From assembly GCF_964019385.1 (NCBI RefSeq), contig NC_088644.1:18578636-18642635 (forward strand): 64,000 bases of DNA, written 5' to 3'. Below, one piece after another: positions 11,678-20,797 of this stretch. Source of the stretch: Sycon ciliatum (taxonomy: Eukaryota > Porifera > Calcarea > Leucosolenida > Sycettidae). The notes beneath the pieces are model-generated. The model saw only the letters and a list, made by a program, of their open reading frames with translations, made no database searches and was not told where the DNA came from. A program made the translations under genes and the position numbers. Each line of letters starts with the position of its first letter. Position 1 is the stretch's first letter.

Positions 11678-11750
11678 TACCTGTGTGTAAATGGGCCCAG
11701 TTGCAATGTGGGTGCTGGAATTGCTTTGATTTTTTGATTTGCTGGTAGGG

Positions 11751-12207
11751 CCGGAAAGAAAGAATTTGGTACAGCACTCACACTTTTCCCTTAACATACC
11801 AACACTCGAATACCCACCCACACACATGTACCTCACCTGCATTTCCCCAATCTACACTTACTTCAACACTACTCGCTGCTCACGTAATAGCCCATCCAAT
11901 AGTGCTAGCTTTAGATTATCAGTGTTGGTTGTATCAGTTTTACTTCGAAGTAGATCTAAACTTTATGGTACCATAATCAATATCTTTCCTTCGTCGTCCA
12001 ACTCTCGGTGTGATGAAGATTTCGTTCAAATCATATTGTCCTGTTGTTCTCAAGTATGAGTGCGAACACTTTACTTTCATCGATATGAAGATTCTTGCCT
12101 GCCGACTTTTTGATCATTTTTTAGCTTATCCTACCTCTGAACTTCCCACCTGAAATGTTTGGTCAACCGCCCTCAGCTACCACTCTTGCTATTTATTTAT
12201 TATATTA
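11751..12207. other. no recognisable gene
   Basis: CA/AC-rich then AT-rich spacer between satellite and hammerhead repeats. One open frame of about 100 codons on the plus strand (11739-12059) has no recognisable motif. Confidence 0.45.
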
Positions 12208-12433
12208 CTTTGCTGTTTGCGTTATGCAGAGCTCACTGACTTGTCGGTTTGAGCACTCTGGCAAGGTACGTTCGGACCTGATTGGAAATTTTTATTTCCA
12301 TTGCTGTCAGGTTCGGCCTCATTTCCTCTGTGCTGCGCTGACGAGTCCACAAAGGACGAAACAGTTCTGTCCGCAGATTGAGTATTTCGCTCCTGCTCTT
12401 GTAGCAGTTGAGCACTCTTGCGTGGGGTAGTGC
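12208..12433 (+). repeat. hammerhead (retrozyme-like) repeat, unit 1, ~226 bp
   Basis: From CTTTGCTGTTTGCGTTATGC to just before the same string recurs at 12434. It contains a complete hammerhead ribozyme (listed separately) and has no coding capacity. Unit length follows from the 597-bp spacing of the two ribozymes minus the 363-bp MITE and its 8-bp target duplication, which gives 226 bp. Small direct tandem repeats with a type I hammerhead are the known architecture of animal retrozymes and of hammerhead satellites. Whether this one is transcribed or mobile is not shown here. Confidence 0.82.
12326..12382 (+). ncRNA. type I hammerhead ribozyme, intact core (copy 1)
   Basis: Conserved core CTGACGA at 12338-12344 and GAAA at 12358-12361. 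Stem II is GTCC (12345-12348) with GGAC (12354-12357) and loop ACAAA. Stem III is four pairs, A-C-A-G (12361-12364) with C-T-G-T (12367-12370), closed by a two-base loop. Cleavage is expected after C12371 (GTC). Stem I pairs CTGCG (12333-12337) with CGCAG (12372-12376), then after an internal loop CTC (12326-12328) with GAG (12380-12382). All core positions fit the consensus. A very short stem III is the form known from Penelope-like elements and retrozymes and usually cleaves best as a dimer. Confidence 0.9.
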
Positions 12434-12453
12434 CTTTGCTGTTTGCGTTATGC

Positions 12454-12816
12454 TGTCCCCGGGGAAAATTGCGATTCCGCGGCCGCGTTTTTTTCCGCGT
12501 TTTTTGCGATTTTTTAAAAGACCGCGTTTTCCGCGATTTTCCCGCGTTTTTTGAACTTTTTGTTGTACTACACGTACACACAGTGCACTTTTCGGTCAGC
12601 AACGTCTCGTCGTGGCGGCTTTTTACTCAAATAATGGGTGCTTTATACACCAGAGACTTGTAACTGATTGATTTCACTACATACTCACTGAAAATTGCCG
12701 CATTCACCGCATATTTACCGCATATTTACCGCAAATTCACCGCAAATTATGCCATATTATGCCGCGTTTTTTTCCGCGTTTTTTGCGATTTTTTTCCGCA
12801 ATTTTCCCCGGGGACA
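12454..12816. mobile_element. ~363-bp MITE (hAT-like, 8-bp TSD with one mismatch) inside the hammerhead repeat
   Basis: Perfect 20-bp terminal inverted repeats TGTCCCCGGGGAAAATTGCG and CGCAATTTTCCCCGGGGACA. Flanks CGTTATGC (12446-12453) and GGTTATGC (12817-12824) form an 8-bp duplication with one mismatch, and unit 1 shows the uninterrupted site GCGTTATGCAG. The interior is built of CCGCGTTTTT, GCGATTTTTT and ACCGCATATTT motifs and has no transposase. The 8-bp duplication suggests a hAT-type transposase in trans. Alternatively the TIR may begin one base earlier, giving a perfect 6-bp duplication GTTATG. Confidence 0.88.
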
Positions 12817-12922
12817 GGTTATGCAGAGCTCACTGACTTGTCGGTTTGAGCACTCTGGCAAGGTACGTTCGGACCTGATTGGAAATTTTTATTTCCATTG
12901 CTGTCAGGTTCGGCCTCATTTC

Positions 12923-12979
12923 CTCTGTGCTGCGCTGACGAGTCCACAAAGGACGAAACAGTTCTGTCCGCAGATTGAG
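12923..12979 (+). ncRNA. type I hammerhead ribozyme, intact core (copy 2)
   Basis: Same sequence as copy 1, offset by 597 bp: CTGACGA at 12935-12941, stem II GTCC/GGAC, GAAA at 12955-12958, stem III CAG-TT-CTG, expected cleavage after C12968, and stem I CTGCG (12930-12934) with CGCAG (12969-12973). No core change relative to copy 1, so both copies should be catalytically competent if transcribed from the plus strand. Confidence 0.9.
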
Positions 12980-12985
12980 TATTCC

Positions 12986-13177
12986 AAGCAATACATGGCT
13001 GGGGTAGCCAATGACCACTTTGCGTGGCGATTGCAGGGTTTTTATAGCCAACCACGGCTATCATGCACAGTGTACGGGTTCATCACATGATGTGAAGTTC
13101 TGCCGTCGCGGACCCCATACTCCATAGACTAGAGTTGCACACTCTTGGGGGTTACCGGTATGTACTCTTGATGTTAG
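12986..13177. other. spacer, no recognisable gene
   Basis: About 190 bp of unique sequence between the hammerhead dimer and the minisatellite. Confidence 0.5.
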
Positions 13178-13551
13178 GCATCTGAATGTGTGGGATCTGA
13201 ATGTGTGGTGGGCATCTGAACGTGTGGTGGGTATCTGAATATATGGTGGGCAACTGAATGTGTGGTGGGCATCTGATTGTGCGGTGGCATCTGAATGTGT
13301 GGTGGGCATCTGAATGTGTGGTGGGCATCTGAATGTGTGGTGGGTATCCGAATGTGTTGTGGGTATCTGAATGTATGGTGGGCAGTGGGCATCTGAACGT
13401 GTCGTGGGCATCTGAATGTATGGTGGGCATCTGAATGTGTGGTGGGTATCTGAATATGTGGTGGGCATCTGAATGTGTTGTGGATATCTGAACGTGTGGT
13501 GGGCATCTGAATGTGTGGTGGGCATCTGAATGTATGGTGGGTATCTGAATG
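13178..13551 (+). repeat. 19-bp minisatellite, block 1 (~20 units)
   Basis: Consensus CATCTGAATGTATGGTGGG, 19 bp, with TAT/TGT and CAT/TAT variants. As 19 is not a multiple of three, three units translate into a 19-residue peptide repeat in all frames. The long minus-strand ORFs rich in HTFRCPP and HSDA come only from this. Confidence 0.95.
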
Positions 13552-13553
13552 TA

Positions 13554-13758
13554 CTGTCGTGGATATGGAAATCCGGTCACACGTCTAGCGGCCCCAGCGC
13601 GCTGGTCATGCAGCGTGGATAAGCGATACACATGCATTGTACTAGTAAGTAGTATGCGGTCTAGTGCGCTGGTCGCATCGGATCAACAAGACTTGCACTG
13701 CAAGCAGCGCTCTGTATGTGCTGAGGGTGCCGGCACTGGATTTCCATGTCCGCTACAG
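13554..13758. mobile_element. TA-flanked MITE, family CTGTCGTGG (copy 2)
   Basis: Begins CTGTCGTGGATATGGAAATC and ends GGATTTCCATGTCCGCTACAG-like, flanked by TA at 13552-13553 and 13759-13760. Inserted in a TGAATGTA unit of the minisatellite. Closely similar in the interior to the copy at 11479. Confidence 0.87.
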
Positions 13759-13766
13759 TACATTTA

Positions 13767-13961
13767 CAGTCAACTTCGCTTATACATGTAACGACACTCG
13801 GCGGGGCGTCAAAAAGGTGTCCTTATTCGCGAAGTGTCGTTATATCCGAAGTCTCATTATTATGTATTACAGTGGGATGGGACTTTGCTCCGGGCATGGA
13901 AATTCTGTCGTTATTCGCGAATTGTCGTTATATCCGCAGTCGTTATTAGCAAAGTTGACTG
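13767..13961. mobile_element. TA-flanked pogo-like MITE, CAGTCAACTT termini
   Basis: Termini CAGTCAACTT and AAGTTGACTG with TA at 13765-13766 and 13962-13963. The interior repeats GTCGTTATATCCG and TTATTCGCGAA, the CAGT...TCGTTATA type of end seen in pogo/Tigger elements. Only six bases separate it from the TA of the preceding MITE, so two MITEs stand side by side in the minisatellite. Confidence 0.85.
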
Positions 13962-13963
13962 TA

Positions 13964-14291
13964 CATGGTGGGCATCAGAATGTATGGGTGGGCATCTGAA
14001 TGTATGGTGGGCCGTTACCCCGTAAAAAAAAAAAAAATCTGAATGTATGCTGGGCATCTGAATGTACGCTGGGCATCTGAATGTACGGTGGGCATATTAA
14101 TGTATGGTGGGCATCTGAATGTATGGTGGGCATCTGAATGTATAGTGGGCATCTGAATGTGTGGTGGGCATCTGAATGTGTGGTGGGCATCTGAATGTAT
14201 GGCGGGCATCTGAATGTATGGTGGGCATCTGAATGTATGATGGGCATGTGAATGTACATGTACATGTATGGTGGGTATCAGAATGTACTGT
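13964..14291 (+). repeat. 19-bp minisatellite, block 2
   Basis: About 15 units of the same CATCTGAATGTATGGTGGG repeat, interrupted at about 14010-14037 by a short GCCGTTACCCCGT followed by 14 A residues, possibly a tiny poly(A)-ended insertion. Confidence 0.93.
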
Positions 14292-15387
14292 ACGGTGGCA
14301 GTGTTGCCAACCGCCCGCATTTGTCTGTAGTTTTGTCCGCAGTATGGATTTCAATCGAATTATTCGGCAAACTATCGTGTATGATAGATTACTAAAACCT
14401 TTGTGTTGGGTTCAGTCAGACAAGACAACATTGGTGCTAGTTTCAGTTCTTGTCCAAAACAAACTCAAATCAAATATCCGAATCCAAAAACCTAGTGTAC
14501 GAAAACAGTGCCCATGCGCTTGCGCATCAGTAAGCACGCAGAACTAAGCGATGACATGAAAGATCCGCTCACAAAACATGCATAAAACACAGAATAACAA
14601 TAATAAAAAAGAGACCCATGACGCATAATGTACACAGCACATACATGTACATGTACATGACGTTACATTGTATAAGTAGGTGGGAATCACACTCCTGTGA
14701 TCACAACACTTCGTAACTCCATCGTTTCTTGTGCAAATTCAACACTCGAATGGTCTACGTGGTAGCGAAACCTCCAAGCTGTCCAATGCAACAATCGCCG
14801 AAGAGTGACGATGTTGGATTCCAGAGATATCAAGCGCCGTGTTCCGGTATTCCTAGCTCGGCAGATCCAAATTTTTGATCGATCTCTTTTGGAGAAAATG
14901 CCTTTTCGCATGCTCTTGGAGCGACTGAGCACATCATAATGGCGTAGCCGGTTGAAGTCTGAATTGCGTCAAAAACATTTGAGCGTTCTGTGATGAAGGA
15001 GAGTGGAATGGTGATGATGGGACAAATATGCTTGCATATTAGGCTTGAGGACGAGTTAGCTGTGTTACGGCGCCTGATTTGTGGCAGCTTCATAATGGAG
15101 CTTGGTATCCTGGCGTTGCTCCTGCCAAGAGCTTTCCAACGAGCCCTAGATTGTGATAATCAAGCTACGTAGACCACGGTTATGACCTGGTGAGGTTGAA
15201 AATTGTACTGAATCTGTGAGGTTCACAAGTGAACTCTGTGACTGGAAAAGTAGTTGTACAGTATCTCGTTTGTTCCTCCAAATTACACTACAAATCAGTC
15301 AAAATGTTGACCCAAAAAACGAGGACGCAAAACTGAAAAATGGCACTGGGCAATACGCTTGGGGGTAGAGCGCATTTGGTAACACTG
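14292..15387. other. unique 1.1 kb between minisatellite blocks
   Basis: No gene recognised. On the minus strand adjoining frames (15093-14830 and 14932-14687) overlap and look moderately protein-like (IQTSTGYAIMMCSVAPR, KEIDQKFGSAELG), but I cannot assign a family and stops break it. TACATG repeats at 14642-14657 are low complexity. Confidence 0.35.
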
Positions 15388-15406
15388 TGGTGGGTATCTG
15401 AATGTA
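15388..15406 (+). repeat. 19-bp minisatellite, single unit at left edge of a transposon
   Basis: GTGGTGGGTATCTGAATGTA-like unit. Its TATCTGAATGTA (15395-15406) is repeated directly at 17023-17034 on the other side of the element at 15407-17022. Confidence 0.8.
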
Positions 15407-15467
15407 GAGAGGGCCCAAATATGCTTGCGCATATTTTGGTCCTTTTGACACAAGGTCGGATAAAGTA

Positions 15468-16604
15468 CTTGGTCCGCCCAGTTAAAATTGGCGCTTATCT
15501 TCTCACTTGGTTTTTGGTGTTCTGCCTGTGCCATACGGCATGGAACCACCGATTCACCATCCGAACATGACCATTGACCATTGCATCCGACGACATGGCA
15601 GCACAAACCATCACAGAAGTTGCGATCAGTTCGTTTGAGTCTTTTTGACGGAGCTGCCGCCGACGAACACTTCCGTCAGCGCAAGAAAACACTGCAACCT
15701 CCGCTCGAGTCCGTAAAATAGATCAGGATGTTCGCATTTCAGAGCGTTGGAGAATACAGTTTCTGTCTACTTCCAGCTGTCTGATGGCAAGGATTGTTTA
15801 CTCCGGGGAGGTATAGAAAAGCTGAAAAAGCGCTTCGCGAGCTTGAATTTCAGTGCTTGCACAGTACAGCGCCTAGTGAAGGGCTATCACCAGCAAATCG
15901 CTGACGAAGAAACTGCAGCTCATGTCGATGTCTCCAGTAAGTGAGACCAATCCGGCGGACACACTTTGAAGCTCACAGAGGACAGGGCAAAGGAGCTAAT
16001 CAAAGGAAACACCAAGTCCTGAGAGAAACACTCGTGCAAAGGACTTTCAGGAAACTAGCCGAAAAGCCTGGTGCACGGCGTTGTAGGTGCAGTACGCACA
16101 GGTGCTACATCAAGCGGAAGCTATCACTGCGCTGCATGTACAAGCACCAGCGGCTCGCGTGGGTACGGGTGCTGATCAGCAAGTCCGACAAGCGCAAGAG
16201 GCGATTTGAAAAAAGGACACTGATATGGCGTTGCCTTTTTGTCTCAAACAAAGTCGCATTATTGCGACGAACGGGGATAACACTTACAGTCAACATGCGG
16301 GCAGTCTCACTCAGCTTCTGATGGGAAGGCTGCCTTTGAGCGTGATTCGAGATGAGGAGAAGTGGAACAAGCTATGAAACGACCTGTGCAGCAGCTGTCC
16401 AGATCGTACGTTTTGAGCTCTTCCTCCAGCGACGATAGTGGCGAGGAGGATGTGTAACTTGCTTGAATTTTCGACTGAGTTGCTTACTGACATGTAAATA
16501 ATCATGTATATAGTGCTTTGTGATCGTAGCTTGCTTCAAATATTAGTATTTCTTTCCTGAGACAAGTGTGAAGATAAGCGCCAATTTTAACTGGGCGGAC
16601 CAAG
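15468..16604 (+). mobile_element. Tc1/mariner-like transposon, 1137 bp, long near-identical TIRs
   Basis: Terminal repeats start CTTGGTCCGCCCAGTTAAAA and are perfect for 35 bp (ending CTTATCTTC), near-perfect beyond. TA lies at 15466-15467 and 16605-16606. It sits inside the GAGAGGGCCC element. TA target, size and internal transposase relic agree with Tc1/mariner. Confidence 0.88.
15747..16321 (+). pseudogene. relic of a Tc1/mariner-type transposase
   Basis: Two overlapping plus-strand frames are open (15747-15944 and 15941-16321), and a third frame reads LTEDRAKELIKGNTKS near 15970. Together they look like the helix-turn-helix half of a transposase, with frameshifts and stops. YIKRKLSLRCMYKHQRLAWV (around 16110-16165) resembles the stretch before the first catalytic Asp in Tc1/mariner proteins (x-P-x-L-x-x-x-H-x-x-x-R-L-x-W). 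No complete DDE triad can be read. The assignment rests on position inside the TA-flanked TIR element plus this similarity. It would not encode a working enzyme. Confidence 0.5.
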
Positions 16605-17022
16605 TAGCAAATCTAGCATACGAAATGTAGCATATTTTGCTACAAGGAGCATAGAATTCGCATAATTATAGGGCAGATTGCGGAAATGGACAAGGAAACT
16701 TACCACAGCACGCTCGGTCAGGGAACACTTCCAAACTTAGCCCGGAAGGAAAAATGCCCATTCAAACACGTGGCGAAACTTTGACCCGAGAAGGGAGTGT
16801 CCACGATTCAAGGTCGCATAAAGTAGCAAATGTAGCATATTGTACCAAATGTAGCATATTTTGCTACAAGGGGCAAAGAATTCGCATAATTATCACTGAT
16901 ATCAGTTCATATTTCGAGCATATTATTCTGCTTTTGTGTGATTTCGAAGCATATTTTGAAACAAATGGCCAATATGCGAAAAGCATAATATGCGAAATTT
17001 TTGAGCATATTTGGGCCCTCCC

Positions 17023-17052
17023 TATCTGAATGTATCGTGGGCATTGGAATGT
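17023..17052 (+). repeat. 19-bp minisatellite, remnant right of the element
   Basis: TATCTGAATGTATCGTGGGCATTGGAATGTG, about one and a half units. This confirms the element at 15407 inserted into the minisatellite. Confidence 0.8.
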
Positions 17053-17532
17053 GAGCCGCGCCAAGCTAAAAAGTGGCTTAGCGTTTTGCCAACAAATCGA
17101 GAAAATCACCAAAACGTCACAGTTGGCAACAATCTACTCGAGCGCAGTTGCAAAAATATTCACTTTCGAGCACCCTTTCAAGTAAATAGTTTGCCAGTCG
17201 AGAAGAAGAAAGAGGACTTTCTATTTTTGAGCAACACTTCTTCAGTGCTCCCTCTTTCATCGTTGTGGTGATTTCTCGGCGCTGCCAGAGATCATAATGG
17301 AGCGTTCTGGAGAATGTGGAGGTGAGCAGGACGACACTTTATCTCCCTGTGCGCCCAACCCTACTTGACGAGGAAGTCTCGCTCATTCATAATGGCCGTA
17401 TTTCTCATCGTGGCCATGACGAGAGCGGCTAGTATAGCTATGGGGAGACGTATACAAGCTGTCCGACTATCATTCTGACAAGCTGCGTAGTGAGTTGGCT
17501 CTTGCTGCGATGTTTCACTTTGCTACTTTCAG
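17053..17532. other. no recognisable gene
   Basis: Unique sequence upstream of the candidate exon. The polypyrimidine-rich run at 17516-17530 precedes an AG at 17531-17532 and could be an acceptor. Confidence 0.4.
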
Positions 17533-17857
17533 ATGTTCATGACGTGGCGTACTGTATTCCAAAATCTCCTCATTTCAAGGCCAAAAGTGCCACACGACGA
17601 AGCGATGCATTGACTCTACCTGCTAGCATATCGTCCCGTGGTGCCTTCTACCACTACCTACACCAGGGAAGGAGAGTGACATGGACTAGCACGGACAAAG
17701 AATCAGTGCCGCTTTTTAGCGATGTGCAGTCTGCTGGACCTACGTGCAAGGGATCAATGGAGCTCGATCTCTGGCACAACACTACGAGCTACATGAAAGG
17801 ATTAGTAACTGTTCATTTTGGTGTAGGTGATTGGAGAGAGTATGACGGACTGTCTTG
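17533..17857 (+). CDS. candidate spliced exon, possible MAM-like domain
   Basis: A 108-codon open frame bounded by an acceptor-like TTGCTACTTTCAG and a donor-like TTG|GTAAGA (intron GTAAGA starting 17858). The predicted peptide has the extracellular-type pattern SAGPTCKGSMELDLWHN, then LVTVHFGVGDW, which recalls the middle of MAM domains (cysteine, then alternating hydrophobics, then short strands). No signal peptide or neighbouring exon could be attached: joining to the next acceptor-like site at 19284 in the required phase runs into a stop after about 35 codons. The splice-site and codon pattern are visible. The MAM assignment is a guess. Confidence 0.3.
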
Positions 17858-18455
17858 GTAAGAATAGTCACAGACTCGTGCACAACATGAAGGATATGAA
17901 AATTCGTGTTGCGTGATGAAATGAGATGAGAAACATAGATCAATTATTTCTTATTTCTTGGATCTTCTAATTAGCCTTTTACTTCTCAATATGTCTCTTT
18001 TGGAAGCGGAGCAACTTGCCTCAGACAGAACGCACTGGCTCGACGTTGTCGACAGATGCATGACCCTCATTTGATTTTTCATATGAGCTATATGCGTGCT
18101 GTATTATTATTATTATTCTAATTAAAAAACAAGTGCTCGTTCTTCTTGTATTGCTTCCACACCTGCTAGGCTTTGTCTCCACTTGGTGTCCCATGTTTTT
18201 TGGAGTTTGGGCAGGTCTTCAAATCCTTAGTGTCATTGATACCAGGCATGCTGTGACATGTGCGCAATGTACATGTATACTTATTTATGGCACATATACA
18301 TTTCAGATGTATACTTATTTATGGCACATTTACATTTCAGATGGGCACCAAAATTTCCATGATGGAAGTTGGATAGGTAGACATCACTTTGGCATGAAAA
18401 AATAAAATTCCAAAAATTGTGCCTAAGCTACCTTTTTGCTTGGCTCGGCTCATGT
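17858..18455. other. unique spacer with a short tandem duplication
   Basis: AT-rich. (TTA)n at 18102-18116, and TATACTTATTTATGGCACAT repeated at 18276 and 18308 (about 32 bp apart). No gene recognised. Confidence 0.45.
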
Positions 18456-19112
18456 TGTATTGTGGGCATCTAAATGTGTGGCAGGCATCTGAATGTATGG
18501 TGGGCATCTGAATGTATGGTGGGCATCTGAATGTATTGTGGCGGGCATCTGAATGTATGGTGGGCATCTGATTGTATGGTGGGTATCTGAATGTATTGTG
18601 GGCATCTGAATGTGTGGCGGGCATCTGAATCTATGGTGGGCATCTGGAAGTGTGGTGGGTATGTGACTGTATGGTGGGCATCTGACTGTATGGTGGGTAT
18701 CTGAATGTGTGGTGGGCATCTGAATGTATGGCGGGTATCTGAATGTATGCCAGGTATCTGAATGTATGGTGGGTATCTGAATGTGTGGAGGGCATCTGAA
18801 TGTATGGTGGGTATCTGAAAGTGTGGTGGGCATCTGAATGTATGGTGGGTATCTGAAAGTGTGGTGGGCATGTGAATGTGTGGTGGACATCTGAATGTGT
18901 GGTAAGCATGTGAATGTGTGGTGGGCATGTGAATGTGTGGTGGGTATCTGAAAGTGTAGTGGGCATCTGAATGTATGGTGGGCATCTGAATGTGTGGTAA
19001 GAATCTGAATGTGTAGTGGGCATCTGAATGTATTGTGGGTATGTCAATGTGTGGTGGGTATCTGAATGTGTGGCAGGTATTCAAATCTATGGTGAGCATC
19101 ACAATGTGTAAT
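18456..19112 (+). repeat. 19-bp minisatellite, block 3 (~34 units)
   Basis: Same 19-bp consensus as at 13.2 kb, slightly more diverged at the ends. All long minus-strand ORFs here are its translation. Confidence 0.95.
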
Positions 19113-19867
19113 GTATATCACAGTGTATGCAGTGACGTCACAAATAAAATGGTGGACCATCCTGAAAAATTTGGCGATAGGTTCACCCCTATTATCAGTT
19201 TTTAGAAGTTTTTTTAATTTTCTGTTAATATTTTTTGACTATCTGCCTCCCCATTTCCACATTCATTTTACCCTGGGTGACAGGTGTTCCGTTCCATCTG
19301 GGCTTTGCATAATACAGATCCGAAAAATGGCTCCTCAAGTGGCACTATTGAGCAAGGAAATTGTGAAAATATCTGCAAAAGCCACAAAATAGAGCCATTT
19401 CTCTATCACTGCAGAATGCATTTTAGAGTGAACTATGGAGATGCTGGTGATTCCATGACGTCCTTTATTCCGAGGAGATGCAACTGTTCCTGTACTGGGA
19501 AAATCTACATTGACATGGAAAGTATCAATGTCAGCGCTTCGCATCAAGACACTATAACACTTGGCGTATGTCATCACTGCACAATTGCATACACTGTCAA
19601 GGTGCACACGTATAATTATAACAGTCGACTCCAAATATAACAAATACCATTGTGCAAGATAATTACTCCCATATACATGTTAGCCAAAGTTCTCTGTAGC
19701 AGGAGTGACATGTGTGGCCCATGGCAGTCTGAGTGCACTTGGCTAACGTGCAACCCTACAAGATAATGTTCGTTATAAACGAAACCTGTTCGATATAAAG
19801 GGTTAGTTTTGTGTGGGTTTAAACATGGACATGAACTATGTTTCGCTATATCACGAAATTCCCTATA
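19113..19867. other. unique sequence; weak exon-like ORF at 19284-19601
   Basis: After an acceptor-like CCCTGGGTGACAG at 19271-19283 a frame encodes a Cys-rich peptide (NCENICKSHK, RRCNCSC, GVCHHC) to a donor-like AAG|GTGCAC at 19602. No family recognised. It may be chance. Confidence 0.25.
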
Positions 19868-20063
19868 CTGTAAAAGCCATTATTCTAACGAGGCGCATAT
19901 ATAACGATTTCCCCAAATTGACTAGTTTACGTGTACGATTCTCACTCATCCCCAACGGTCAATAGGACGGTATATTTATCGATTTCTGTGTAACGATTTC
20001 TATTTTAACGACAGATTTTTCAGATTTCTCCAGACTTCATTACATATATTATGGCTTTTAGAG
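19868..20063. mobile_element. TA-flanked MITE, family CTGTAAAAGCCAT (copy 2)
   Basis: CTGTAAAAGCCATTATTCTAA start and ATGGCTTTTAGAG end, TA at 19866-19867 and 20064-20065. The sequence is the reverse complement arrangement of the copy at 10486 (CGAGGCGCATATATAACGAT matches its right arm). Confidence 0.85.
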
Positions 20064-20510
20064 TATTCGAGTTCATTACAAGCGGAGTCGACTGTGCCGT
20101 AAATATATCCCGCAATAAAGTTGTGTCTCATTTCTGTCAAACTCTTTCCAAGCGCACGCGTGGAAAAGCAAATGTGTCAGGTGTTTCTATAACCAATGTG
20201 TTTTGCACTGGTACATGTTCAGAATGGACAGTACTTGCACCTGTGCAGGGCGAAACATTTCACCGTGGTTAACGGACAATAGGTAGCAGGGTTGACGAGG
20301 AAGGACTGTTTTGAAATTTATACACACCCTCTTTGGCTAGTGGAGATATCGACTGTGTCACTACTGCTAGGTTTCTATCCACAACAAAGAGTATCACTCT
20401 ATATTTCAAAGCATTGCACGACTTTCAGTTCACTGACGTCTGCGGCCATGTGTAATAAACGCCTTGGAATATAATGAGAACGAACTAATGGCGATCTCAT
20501 TGTAAGGCTA
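20064..20510. other. no recognisable gene
   Basis: Unique sequence between two MITEs. Short plus-strand ORFs (20051-20272, 20292-20474) without motifs. Confidence 0.4.
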
Positions 20511-20795
20511 CGGAGGATTAGCAAGACGAAATTCGCGTTCCCATTCGCTCTCCAAGGAAAGTCGAACTCAGTGACCGAATTCACGTTATGAAAAGGATTA
20601 GCAAACAGAATTCGCACATGCATGACGTTGACATGACGTACATGGTGTACAGACAGTACAGCGTGGTAAATTTATGACTGCCCTGACACGAGTCGAATCC
20701 GACTACTTTTCCGAACGAAAAATGCGAAAGTTCGCAATCCAGTTCGCAAACTGAAAAATGTTTGCGAACGCGAATTTCGTCTTACTAATCCTCCA
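20511..20795. mobile_element. TA-flanked MITE, family CGGAGGATTAGCAAGACG
   Basis: Inverted termini CGGAGGATTAGCAAGACGAA and TTCGTCTTACTAATCCTCCA, flanked by TA (20509-20510, 20796-20797). Inner motifs TTCGCGTT and AACGCGAA extend the inverted repeat. A second copy in reverse orientation is at 36380-36681. Confidence 0.88.
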
Positions 20796-20797
20796 TA

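Larger units (their letters stand above)
8735..11750 (+). repeat. satellite array 1, subfamily B (~365-bp monomers, ~7-8 copies)
   Basis: Landmarks GCAGCCCTGGGCA at about 9056, 9416, 9783 and 10151 give periods of 360-368 bp. Others are GACAATGTGTGTCATTTCTG, GGAATTCACGG(T/C)GGTCACTG, AGTCGGAAAGGTGAGAAATG and TTTTTGGTTTGCTAGTAGG. Aligned by eye, B is the same satellite as A with the same order of blocks but heavy substitution. Two TA-flanked MITEs interrupt it at 10486 and 11479. The final copies are partly deleted, and the array ends at about 11750 within TTGATTTGCTGGTAGG. Confidence 0.9.
12434..12985 (+). repeat. hammerhead repeat, unit 2, interrupted by a MITE
   Basis: Starts CTTTGCTGTTTGCGTTATGC at 12434-12453, is split by the element at 12454-12816, and resumes GTTATGCAGAGCTCACTGAC at 12818. 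From there it is essentially identical to unit 1 up to AGATTGAGTATT at about 12981, where similarity ends. It is therefore a truncated second unit of a direct tandem dimer. Confidence 0.82.
15407..17022. mobile_element. inverted-repeat DNA element carrying a nested Tc1/mariner element
   Basis: Ends are GAGAGGGCCCAAATATGC and GCATATTTGGGCCCTCCC, inverted with one mismatch. The interior outside the nested element is made of GCATATTTTG, TAGCATATTTTGCTACAAGG (twice) and GAATTCGCATAATTAT (twice) motifs, with no ORF. Direct repeats TATCTGAATGTA flank it, but because the target is a minisatellite the true duplication length is uncertain. The superfamily is unknown. The style resembles the 12454 MITE. 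Confidence 0.75.

Noticed and set aside
4711..11750. Multiple small ORFs of 60-150 codons in array 1
   Set aside because: They recur at monomer spacing and belong to the satellite; none has a motif.
13061..14354. Proteins with HTFRCPPxIQMPT-like 19-residue repeats (also 18337-19102)
   Set aside because: The 19-bp minisatellite is open in several frames; peptide periodicity of 19 equals three DNA units, so no protein is implied.
18456..19112. CRISPR-like array
   Set aside because: Units are contiguous 19-bp repeats with no spacers, and the surrounding genome is animal.
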